Below, one piece after another: positions 38,155 through 49,700 of a stretch of DNA of 64,000 nt. Origin of the DNA: Glandiceps talaboti. Its lineage: Eukaryota; Hemichordata; Enteropneusta; Spengelidae. Every line of letters starts with the position of its first letter. Positions within the stretch are counted from its first letter, which is position 1. The notes beneath the pieces are model-generated. The model worked only from the letters and a program-made list of their open reading frames with translations, was not told where the DNA came from and did no database searches. Position numbers and translations under genes: made by a program. The stretch is from NCBI RefSeq assembly GCF_964340395.1, contig NC_135552.1:10072194-10136193 (forward strand). Direction: 5' to 3'.

Positions 38155-38605
38155 TAAAAGGGAATGTCCCTCCCAGATGTAAAGGTATATATTTTTCTAA
38201 ACTTTGGGTTCTCTGGAGTCATTTCATGATTTCACACCACATAAATTTCACATGATTAAACCAAGGAACATCAAAATTGAAAGTCTATTTCACTTTCACT
38301 TTTCTGGCAGGGGTCCACTATTGCACCATGGGACTTAGCAGACATACATATCTATTACTATGACATGAACAATGAATATTCATGACCCCTAAGTGCATAT
38401 TACATTCAGGTAATCATGAATATTTTATTGACCATCTAGTACATATAACATGTACATGTCTGCTAATAGCCCTGTGAAGCTAAGGTGGGCCACTGGTAGA
38501 ATGGAAGACTTCCAATTTGGCGTTTCTTTACCATCACACAAAAATTTTGTGATGTGAAATAAACAGATGACTCTCCAAAAAACATTTTGTGTAATACTTT
38601 TTATC
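38155..38605. mobile_element. Foldback MITE family A, copy 3
   Basis: The left end (AAAAGGGAATGTCCCTCCCAG), GGAGTCATTTCATGATTTCA, and the central ATGAATATTCATGACC block match the other copies. The right half is the inverted partner of the left, but its outermost bases are diverged. Confidence 0.75.
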
Positions 38606-38759
38606 AGTCTGTTTCGTTAGCGCGTTTGCAACATTTACAGTAATATTAGACATGGTTTTAACCTCAACCAAAATAGGGTACGCGGTTAATCAGCCATCCA
38701 CCAGTTGAGGGCTGGTTAAATCCGCCCAGGGCGCTAACCTGCGTCAATACGGTATAATG

Positions 38760-39056
38760 TATACATAGAACAGGAAGTGTCAAATCATCAAACACAATGA
38801 CTTAATAATAATTGTTATTTATACTGGATAGTTAAACACTTGTCTCCCAAGAAGTCCTGTGAGGGCCATCCTTCATTGGTTAAGTGTTAATGCAGGAGGA
38901 ACCGGAGTACCCGGGGAAAACCTACGTTGTTCAGTAGAGTCAAACTGAACGACACTCTTCTTACTTTAACAGCGTGGTAAATTTAATCGAACCCCAAACC
39001 CCGACCACAGTGGTAAGAGGCAAGTGGTTTAACCACTTGGCCACCGACAACCTAAC
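38760..39056 (-). mobile_element. tRNA-derived SINE
   Basis: Read on the minus strand, the head resembles a class II tRNA (Ser/Leu type). It has an RNA polymerase III A box TGGCCAAGTGG (39043-39033) and a B box GGTTCGATT (38993-38985), about 40 bp apart with a variable-arm-length insertion between. The body contains GGTTTTCCCCGGGTACTCCG (minus strand), a motif I recall from repeats of many invertebrates. The 3' end is uncertain. Such elements are mobilised by LINE proteins supplied in trans. Confidence 0.7.
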
Positions 39057-39361
39057 TTCAGTTATCAAAATCTACAAGTCATTGAGAATGACATGTAGTC
39101 CCCGCTATGATTGGGTTTTAAGGAACTGGCAATTTATGTTGTCATTTTCTTGATATCACTACTCTGATCATGCAACAACACTTATGAACCTAAATCAAAC
39201 TGACTTAGATATGTTGTGTCTGCACGTGTTGGACATGGAACATGCCTACTCATGTTGTGTCTCCTTGTTGGACATGGGACATGCCTACTCTTCAAGATGA
39301 CGTCATGGAATAAACCATTCAACAATAAAGGATGGGTCGGGTATGGGGGGGGGGGGGGACC

Positions 39362-39662
39362 TGTTCAAGCATGACTGACTTATGGCTTTGGACATGAAAA
39401 CTGCGCCAACAAAAAAATGGATATGCACATGTATGTCATAGAACACTGTCCTAATACCAACTTTTGAATGAGATCTGTTCAAGCATGTCTGAGTTATGGC
39501 TTTGGACAGGGAAAATTTGCAAACAAAATGGCTGCTAGGCGGCCATATTGCCCCTGTACCAAGTTTGAAAAAAATCGGTCAAGGCATCTCCAAGAAACGG
39601 CCCTGGACGGACGACGGAACCCAATCCATAAGTCACTGTCCCGGACTTTGTCCGACGGGGAC
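39362..39662. repeat. Dispersed repeat with internal direct repeat and GC-rich hairpin
   Basis: The block CTGTTCAAGCATG, then TTATGGCTTTGGACA, occurs at 39362-39398 and again at about 39476-39512, each followed by AACAAAATGG-like sequence. The right end contains a GC-rich hairpin (GTCCCGGAC...GTCCGACGGGGAC, about 39638-39662). It is notably more GC-rich than its surroundings, typical of a transposon remnant. The reading frames inside look spurious. Confidence 0.6.
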
Positions 39663-39694
39663 TAACAAACATTATAATTTGATCACCATTCCTG

Positions 39695-39903
39695 ATTGTT
39701 TTATTTGAAGGTACTCGGCTCTTAGGAGTTATGAATATCCATGCTCTGACTCCCATGAGACAATGCATGTCCATTACAAGGCCCTCCACTGAACAGGGAG
39801 TGGGGGAACCTGGGTCATTTATTGTGAATACTGTACATATGTTGTAAAAAATCGTCCCATGACTTTCCAGAACCAAATGTTTAGGAAAATGCCTTTATTT
39901 CCT
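39695..39903. mobile_element. Foldback MITE family A, copy 4 (partial)
   Basis: It retains the central ATGAATAT...CCCATGAGACAATG block and the right end with CCAGAACCAAATG and AAAATGCCTTTATTTCCTG, but lacks the left terminus and the final bases. Confidence 0.65.
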
Positions 39904-40035
39904 GACTGACTGACTGACTTCAATTCCCTTCTCTCTTAACATTACCATGCAAAACAAACAAATTAGACTGCTGGTAAATATCAAAATCTTTAATATTAAA
40001 GTTTATTCAGAATAGTGTTCAATAAGAAGGTACAT

Positions 40036-40424
40036 ATTCAGATGATATGACTTCTAACAAAAAGCCTGGGTGGAAACCTTCAAGAAGTCATCACAAAGAC
40101 TGTAGCCTAATTTAAACTTTGCCCCGGTAATGTGGCTATGTTTAGCAGTTCGTTTACTGTACATTTCATCAGGTGATGGTTTTATGAATGAGGAAACAAG
40201 CACTTTATGTAAAGGTTGGACTAAAGGAACTACCATTTCATTATTGGTGGACAGCTAAAGGCCTGAAGAAGTTAACTTTTAGTTCGGAAATTGTTAATTT
40301 ACTTTATAAATTTGTCGGTGTCTGGAAAATTGCAAGAAAAATTCAAAGTGTTGGCTCTTGAATTCGGATGATATGACTTCTAACAAAAAGCCTGGGTGGA
40401 AACCTTCAAGAAGTCATCACAAAG
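40036..40424. repeat. 63-bp direct repeat pair
   Basis: Positions 40036-40098 and 40362-40424 are almost identical (ATTCAGATGATATGACTTC... against ATTCGGATGATATGACTTC...), ending in GAAGTCATCACAAAG. They are 326 bp apart in direct orientation. Inside each copy, ATGACTTC pairs loosely with GAAGTCAT at the far end, so each can also form a stem. Confidence 0.88.
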
Positions 40425-41578
40425 TGTAAGCCTGATAACTTTACCAAGTATGTATGTGCACTTCAAAATCTGATGTACGAATACTGCTTGATATCATTAT
40501 TTCCTGCTTATTTCCGTCATATATTGTTTTTGATTTGTTGTTCCGGGAGCAACCAAACACAACAACATGTATACTGTAATACAATGGACAACTCAAGCAA
40601 AAAAAAAATGTAGAAATGCTACTAGTGAATAAATAGCTGTCCAGAACATTGGATTTTAATCAGACTGGGGCACTTCATGAGTTCAATCTACCAATGTTTT
40701 TTAAAGTTAGTTGCATAAACAATTGAAATATTAACAGATCTTGTTGCCCAAATGCAATAAATAAGATAAATTAAAGTCTTTTGATAAAAATAACAATTCC
40801 ATTCAGTCAATGAAAAATAACACCACTAAAACCCAAAAATACAAAACCAAAACCTTTGAAATGATATGAAAATATCCCTAAAAAATTCTCTCTTGCATTA
40901 CACTTGCAATTCATGACTTACCCCCTTCCACTGATATGCTTGCTTGGTACATTATTAAAGCCTGTCCAATCAGCTGAACAGAGTAAACGGCTGGATTCAA
41001 GTTCAAAGTCACGTTACCCTTATTTTCTCCTCTTTCAGACTATTTACAGTACATGTACACAAAAACATTTTGAAGACACAAAAAAAACTCTTACAAGGTT
41101 CAAGAGCTTCATAATGGCTCTAATCCGCGCCCAAATTAATACTAACACTAGCACCACTAAATTTGATCAATTGAATTGTACAGAATACCGCAACCAAAAC
41201 GATGAACTTGTACTTGTACATTCTACATTGTTGCATTACAGGATAGGTTATATTTCCTATATCACATACATGTACCTTACGCTTGCCATCCTGTGGCCCT
41301 TCTCAAAATAAGACAATGAGTAGCTATTGTATTCATAACATCAGCAGCTAGCTGGCGCATTAACTTTGGTAATGTTCACCCATCTCCAGTAATGAGAAAC
41401 ATGGGAGAATCAGCATGGGATAGCTCTTACTATTCTGTAATTACTTAGGATGTGCTATTTTAGCACAATTCGCTCTGACCCTCAAAAATGTAAATAGGAG
41501 AAGTAAAGTCCTAGTATTTGTGACAATATTTTATACTTGGTGCATCAAGTGTTTAGGTTGCATGTGATTTTCCATGTG

Positions 41579-41645
41579 AAGAGCCAGGTCTATGGAATCA
41601 GAGAGCCAGGTCTATGGAATCAGAGAGCCAGGTCTATGGATCAGA
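41579..41645. repeat. 22-bp tandem repeat, three copies
   Basis: The unit GAGCCAGGTCTATGGAATCA plus GA is repeated three times, the last copy ending one base short. Confidence 0.9.
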
Positions 41646-43718
41646 TCAGTCTGCTACAATGATATATTTGTAAGGTTTGATTGAAAGCATAAACAATCTG
41701 TGACATGGACTGCAGAGTCTTGCACTGGCCTTTGTGTTTGGAAGATAAGTGTATTTCATTAAATTGGGACTGGTGCACAAATGATACAAAGGAAATAGTG
41801 CTACAAATGACCTATTATACAACATATCGTCTTTTTTTTTCTATTCAGTAGCTAGTTATTTCATTGTGACTTCACCAGGGTCTTTGAACGCTATGGTTTA
41901 TATTGCTAATCTGAAATTGAAGCTACTGATGAGTAAAGCATGCATAACACAATATTTAGTGCAATGTGGAGCATCAACATTTTAACATAGTGACAAAGGT
42001 CTCATTTTCAAATTGGTAAGACTGGGTCTGTGAACTTAGAAGTTAACAGTAAAATTTTGACTTTATTTGAACCACTTTCTCAAAATATTTCCCTTCATTA
42101 AAATTGGTGTCAGTTGTATATGAAAATCTGGGCTTGTGCGATGTTCCCAGTGAGAACAATTTTGCACTGGTTGAAGCTAGCAACAGAGTATTTATTTAAC
42201 TGGCCATATACTGTAATGTCCCAAATCTCTTTCTCAATTTGCTGAAGTTCCTAAAAAGTGGTTTAGGTAAATGTTTATTGTTTGCCAAATGTACTAGTTT
42301 TACCAGTCTCTGTATTACAACTTACCGCTTTGTGCAAAGCAGTCTACGCAACATCATTGAATATTATTGAACCTGTCATCATTTTTTTCCCTTTGTGACC
42401 ATTTTCGTTTACTGGAAGCATCACTGAAAATACATGTAACATGTATAAATTACGAGTATTTGGGTACAGACAATGTAACACATATAGGCGTGGCTTATTT
42501 GGTGAAGACACTATTTTGAATAATGACTTGGACATGGGGTTTGTACGAGATAAGACCAACTGTTTCTGGTATTGAAAGTGTTGTGTCTGTTATATAACCC
42601 TAATTAATTGGTACTTCCGTGAAATCATGTTGCACTTAAACTCGCATAATTACTACCGGACTCATAAACAGGCACCCAAGCTCTAACTGAGCGGTGCTTT
42701 TAAATAGAAAAAAAAATTGATGGTTGGTACGATTCTAATGATTTTGAAAAGACTGTACTTAGCATGAAACTATGATCTCAGCTGTAATATCACTACACTG
42801 CACTACCAATAAGGTAGCATCCTGCTTAGATCTAGATTAATGTTTTTTGTGAAGGGTTATATATGTAAGCATGTAAAATCTACCTGAGTTCTTTGTCTAT
42901 TTCACTGAGCTTCTTAACCAAAATCATGGTGTGGAAATCTACACAAGTTTTACCAGACTTCCCTTCTCTTTTACAAGGGTTCCCTTAGCTAAAAACACTA
43001 GATTGTAAGTAGCTGCTACAAAAATGCACTCTTGAAATCCCATCTCAATATTATGCAGCATTTTTAGCTGGACTCATCAATTCTTAATCAAATTGATACA
43101 TTTCATGCAAATCATTTGAATTTTAATCAAGACAAAGAGTTTTCCGTTTTTTTTAAAAAGAAAGAAAAAAAGAGTAAATCTCATGCAGATGGCAAGTTTA
43201 ATTACTCACCATATGCTAAAGCTGCTCTACAAAGTAGATGTACAAACATTTAAACCCAGTAGACAAATGCCCTGCCAAAATACATCACTTTTTTTTTTTT
43301 TTTACATAGCATTATGTTTTAACAGCTGTCAGAAATGCTGGGAAATTCATGCATACAATAAATAGGAAATCAGTCTGTCATCATATTTCAGTTTCCATTG
43401 CACTTCCTGCATTTTATATTTTAAATAAGATTTCAACATGTCTTGATAAAAATTCTGCTACAAGTGTGATTGCACCCATAATGTTAATATTTCTTACGTT
43501 CTTTCACTGCATCATTAGAATGCCTTTGGAGCTTGATGAATTCCATGGACAAGAATCTGTTTTGTCTTTTTCCCCAAGATGATGAAATTTCCAAGACTGT
43601 CATATCTTGGAGTAAGGTCACTGGAATCGTAAGAAAGTCTGTCCTTCAGAGGTTTGCTGCCCAATGAATTGGCAACGAGTTCTTTTCCTGCTAAACGTTT
43701 CCGAGGATTTTGCTAGTT

Positions 43719-46700
43719 TTAGCTTTGTGTTGGTTTACTATGGCAGTGTGATTGTGGAGTGTTTTCAGCCTGAGTTATTGTCCCTGTTGGAGAACATACA
43801 AAGCTACTGCTGCTAGTTGAAAGACTGGCCATATCGTTAGGATTTTGTATAAAAAATCCCTGATTTCCAACTCCTGGACTCGTCACATGAAGGGATGTAG
43901 TCTTTATGCCAGCTACTGGGCTCACACACACATTGCCCATCGCTTGGTTTTGTGGACTGACAATGTGAAGATTTTGAACGGTTGGTGACTGGGGTATAGG
44001 TATGGGTATTGGAATTGTAATTGTCTTTGGTTCCATATTTTGAGTGGTATTGACAACAGATGAGACAGTACTGCTGCCAGGAATAGTCAGTGTAAGTGGT
44101 TTATTGTTTAATGTCTTTGGTTTTTGTCCTTGTGTTAACACACTAGATGCAGCAGGCAAAAAGGAAATACTTGGTACTTTATTAACAGAGACATTACTAG
44201 TAACTGACTGTGCTTGTAATGGTGCATTTCCATTCACAATTTGGACTACAGAGGGAGCACTGGCAGTACTGCTAAGTGTGACCATTGAGGGCGTTAGTGT
44301 AGAGACCACAGGTGTTACACTGGTAGCTGGTATACCCGCCGTTGACTTGATTTGTGCCAAAGTTTGGTTTTGTCTCAATATCGGTATTGTCTGTGGACTG
44401 ATTGTAGAAGCAGTATGTGATGCCTGGCTAGTGATGGACTGCTGGAGTAATTGTGAACTGATAGTTTTTGACACTGAGGGCTTCACATTGGCCAATGAAG
44501 TTTGGTAAGATTGCATGGGCTTTATTCCTGTAGCAGTAACCACTGAACTGCCACTCAATGTGCTTGTAACATTTTGAGGGGTCACACTGATTTGTTCTTG
44601 GACAGTTGGTTTTTGTAGTGTTGGCACGATTGGTTGCTTCCCTGTAGGTAGCTGCAGTATCTTGAGATTTGACTGACTCAAGGTGGCAAGGTTGTGTGCA
44701 GATCCAGACCCTGTGCTGCTAATTAAATACACCGATTTACCAGGTGATGCAGTAGATGCGATGATTTGTTGTAAAGGCATATTAGTTACAACATTACTGG
44801 TGACTGGCTGTCCTGGTAAACTAGCTACTGATCTTTGCGTGCTTGTTGGCAACTTAACAATGCCGGATGGAATGGTGATAGTGTTAGCACTGGGTGACAA
44901 CATACCAATGCCTGCCGTTGCTTTTCCAGGTGTTGTCGGTGTTGTGTTAATAATTAGACTTTGTTCTGGAGCTTTACTGTGCCTTGGTGGACTGACAACC
45001 ACTGCTGTACTAGTAGCTGCCGGTTGAGATGAAGCAGGTGCAAGTAGTAACTGTGATTGCTGGATCTGACTGGTACCTGGGCTGACTTGTGATACACTAC
45101 TTCTCTGTGGACTCTGACCTGTTGAAGTTTGTGAAGTCAACATAATTTTCTGTGGTTGAGCCATTTTGTTCCCTGTCAAGATGATGTTGTTTGGAAGAAC
45201 TAATTTACCTCCACACTGAGCAAGTAATTTAGGATCTATTCCAGTAATTGTGACCATTTTGTTTCCAATCATGCCTGTAACTTTTGTGCCACTCGCTGTG
45301 GTACCGGTAGTAGTTGTTTGTATAATTGGAGATTGGGGAGTCGCAATTGATGACATTGGTACTGTCTGGATTTGAGGTGAGGCCAGAGATACTTGTGTCG
45401 ATGGTAACTGTTGCGTTGGTTTTTGGATCTCTGGTGATAGCTTGATTTGTTGAGTTTGCTGTTTGGCTGGCACTGGACTTACTACCTGTTTCTGTTCTTT
45501 TGTTATTGTGACTGTCGGCTGTACAGTTTGGGTAATTTTCCTCTGTGTAACTACTGCTGGTGTGCTGGTTTTCGGAACTTGCTGAACTTGCACTGCACCT
45601 GTTTGAGGTTTGACATAGTACACCAAATTAGTTGACTGCTGTTGTTGTTGTTGTTGTTGTTGTTGTTGTGGTTGCTGCTGCTGCTGCTGCTGTTGCTGTT
45701 GCTGAAGCTGTTGTTGTGGTGGTTGCTTGGTGCTGGTTTGTTGCTGATTGATGATTATTTGCTGTTTTGGTTGTTGTTTTAGCTGTTGCTGGGGTTGTGC
45801 GAGGCCTTGTATTCGTATACCCTGTTGTAAAAGTGATGCATAAGGAATGAGTTTACCACCTATCAGCACATACTGTGGAGACTGAGTTAAGGTTGAAACT
45901 TTCTGCGAAGATATCTGCTGACCTGGCTGTACTTGTTGGGTAGACACCTGTTGCTGTTGTTGTTGTTTACCAATTACTGCTGTAACTATGGGTGTTGCTG
46001 CAGCAACAGGAATTGCTGATGCACTGGTAGAAGCTGCAGATGGAGATACAGTAATGACTGATCCTATATTGCCAACTTTAGTAGCTCCTGTAGATTTGAT
46101 AATGCTAGTATTTCCAATCAAACTTGACGAGTTTGTTAAAAGATTGGATGTTGTAGCAAGTTGGGTGTTTAGTTGCAATTGTTGAGTCGGTAGCATCTGT
46201 AACAGCTGTTCCCTCCCTTGCTGCTGTTGATTAGTAGTGGTGTTTTGCGACTGTTGCTGTTGGGATTGTGCCAATACTTGCTGCTTTTGTTGATTCACTC
46301 GTTGACTTGTTTGCTGCAGTTTCAGTTTCTGCTGGGCCATGGTTACTTGTTGATTCTTCAGTTGATCTTGCAGTAACTGAAGATGTATAAGTTGTTTCTG
46401 CTGAGAGGTCAGTTGTGGTGACTGCAATAGCTTCATAAGTTGATCTCTAGCGACAGGATTGGCTTGCGGTTTGTCTGTTTTGGTGTCTAACACCAAGTTA
46501 TGCAGAGATTTTACAGGACTAAGGGTACTTTGTTGTTTCTGGGGTGATGACCCATCAGAGCTCGATGCCTGACTTGTGGGAAGACTTGCGGTACCAAGCT
46601 GGGGAGATGATTTCAATTGATCATGCTCTCCCTGATCTTGCTGTAGTTGCTTTTGCATCCTCTGTATCTGTAACTGTTGTGCCACAGTAGGTGCATTAAG

Positions 46701-49700
46701 CGTGACAGTTGCTGTGTTTCCTGCTTTCGTCACCACTTGTTTTGTGGGTGAGAATGATGAATTGGATATAGGCAGAGTGGACATAACAATCCCTGAATTA
46801 ACCTGTGTCACTTTTGTTGCTGTGACTGGTTGGTTGGCAGTGGCACTAACCACTGGTAGACCTTGCAGTAATTGACTTGCAATACTAGATCCCGTAGTAG
46901 TTACAGCCTGTGCATGTGTGCTTGATGTGGACTGTAGTGACAAAGGCCTGGTAGCACTGACTGGTGCAACAGAAATGGTTCTTGTGGCAAGAGTAACTTG
47001 TGTAGTGTAGGATGCAGCAGGTGCTGTTATAGTGGACTGTAGTGTAGTTATTGGCACTTGAGGTCCTGGTCCAGCAGTTCTTGATACTGTTATTCCTGGC
47101 TGAGCTCTTAGCAAAGCAATCAAGGATGTCAGACTCATCTGTGTTCCAAGGGAAGTAGTTGGCAGAGTTATAGTTGTGGTTCCGCTAGCAAGGGCTGTAG
47201 ATATTGCACTCAGTAGAGCAGCTTTAGCCTGTTCCTGTTCTTGTTTCTTCTTTTCTCTTGCTCTAGCAGCTCGGATTCTCCTCTTTTCTCTCTCTTTATT
47301 TAGTCTGGCTTGCCTTCTTGTTGTGGGTCGACCATCACCTATTGCACCATTGACTATACCTTCTACTACAAGACTATTGTCATCTGTTTTCATGGCAATA
47401 CCGGGAACTTCATTGTTCACTGTGGCAGTATTTTCAGCCTTTTCTTCTTCTGGAGCATCACTTGAATCCTCATCACTATCATCAGAACTGTCTTCATCAC
47501 TACTATCCTCACTAGATGATTCTTCACTGGCCCAAACATCTTCCACTGTCTGCAAAGGGTAAGATGAACAAATAAATTATGAGTTTCATAGGCCACTCCT
47601 TTCAAAGCATACAATGTATGTTGACACTAATATGTATACGTTGACAGTAATAAGTACATGTATTAGCAAAACAAGTTGTCAACAGTTAGTTAGGGAACTG
47701 TGTAATTTCAAAAAATTCCAAATCTCCTTTAGATATGCATGTAGTCAAGTATACAAGGAACACTGCCATATGAAAGCTAACTAGTACTAGTAATGCAGAT
47801 GAAGAAAGACAATGCAAGTCAATCTCAGAATATGCCTTTGAATACTGTACTGTACACACAATGATAAACTTCAAAGGTTAATTTTCAAGTTTTATTCTTC
47901 ATCTTTACATGCATTTTGTATTCTTTTAAAGTCACACAACACTTATTAACCATTTCACATAAATCATGAAATATGAGTCATAATTCAAAGAGAGTGAAAG
48001 AAACTACTTCCATATAAATGAGAGATAAATAAGTAAAGAAACCAACTAATCACTACATATAAACTGATCAGTGCACTGGAAATACATTTTTTAGTGTTTT
48101 ACCTCAGATGGTGGAGGTTGGTTTCTGAAGTCGTCCCATTCTTTCTTCAGTTTCATCCTATTTCTGCTGACAGCTTTCTCTATCCTTGCTTCCCAAGGCT
48201 CAAGTTCAGCTAGTAAGTTACACAGCACTTGATATAGTTCCACTACACATCTCTTTCTTGCAGGTGGTTTCTCTATCTGTTGGACGACACAGATTTAAGA
48301 TTAGAAGACTTGGGACTTTGTATAGCACTCAAATATGATAACCATGCTGTTGGAAAGCAGTGCTTTTGTTCAGGATAGCATGTTAATCTATCGCAGTTCC
48401 TCAGTCATAATACCGGGATTCCCCACCAAAATTATGATACAAAAGTATGCAATTTATGCAAATTTAACCAGATTAAAGTGACTATATGGATAATGATTTG
48501 GTATTTATTTCAGATTTTTAATTTACAAAATAATTTTATCATGGCTTCCTACTTGAATATGAAACATTATAAAAATTTTTTAACTTGCAACAAATGTATA
48601 ATTTCTGAAACTGAAGCAAATACTCATTCAATTTCATATATTCTGACTTATCACATTATCAACATGATCTATTCATGATGATCATCTTCTGAAACAAGCC
48701 CAGGGGTAAGTAACAAATATAAGTCTAGAGCACGATCGATATAGTGACAAGTACAAATATAAAAGTTGCGGGAAAATTCTACATAGTACCTGGTACAAGT
48801 CGTTTAGTTACAAGCAAAGTCTATATTGCAAAGAACACAAAGTCCTGATTTTCCCACCGTCCACTGTGTATTCAACATGGCGGCAAGTAAGATCGACAAT
48901 CCTGATGGTAAGAATCAGTCGATTTCTACTACTAAAAATCGAAAATACGCATTCCTATAGCGTGCGTTCTGGGAAGAATTGGTTGGAAGAACAACAGGGA
49001 AAATTTCATTGATTGATTCCACCGTTTGTTGGAGGAGTTAGCGAAAAACTTTTTCTACCGACGGATGTCCTATTCTAAAACACACGTCCCTATACATGAC
49101 ATTCACAAACCATTAGCGGTCCAAGTGCAACAAACCTGCGGGCTTGCCTGGCGAAAACGGGTGTCATAAAAGTTGTTTGCATCTCTAAAGCTGTTTGTAG
49201 CGTTACTTATAATAGCCTAATAAATTGATAACAACTGATATAAGAAGGAGATAAGGTTTGCCTCAATTGCAGTCCATGCAGACGGCCGAATAGAGGTTTT
49301 ACAGCTGTTTACTTGTGTTATGTAAGAGCCCATCATCACATGTGTAAATATTAGTACTCATTGATAACATGTAAACTTGCTTGGCTAATGGCTTGTCCCA
49401 GTAATGATGAATGCATGTACATACGTATATTGAACCACTGATCTTCTATCAGCGTACTGTGGGGTTTGTTAGCTGGCTGGCTGTAAATATTGTGTGCATT
49501 ACTTTTTACATAGAATTTGCAGGCAACATATGGGTTTGTTATTCTGTCTACATAAAATATAGTACTACTGTCAATATTGTACATGCATTCGTATATGGAC
49601 GTGTGTTTAGAATAGGACATCCGTTGGTAGAAAAAGTTTTTCGCTAACTCCTCCCACAATCGGTGGAATGTCCGAATCGATCAATGAAATTTTCCCTGTT

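Larger units (their letters stand above)
39057..43718. other. Gene-free stretch; may include the BRD10 3' UTR
   Basis: No coding exon was recognised. Repeats at 39362-39662, 39695-39903, 40036-40098 with 40362-40424, and 41579-41645 lie here. BRD10 ends at 43719 on the minus strand, so its 3' UTR occupies some of the right part; its polyadenylation site was not identified, though an inverted AATAAA occurs near 40004. Confidence 0.45.

Noticed and set aside
39468-39876. Frames of 65-113 codons in a GC-richer patch
   Set aside because: They lie inside a dispersed repeat with internal direct repeats and a hairpin, and show no protein family.
44044-47562. Several plus-strand open frames of 60-154 codons opposite the last BRD10 exon
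   Set aside because: They are antisense shadows of a long, compositionally biased exon, with no domains or splice structure of their own.
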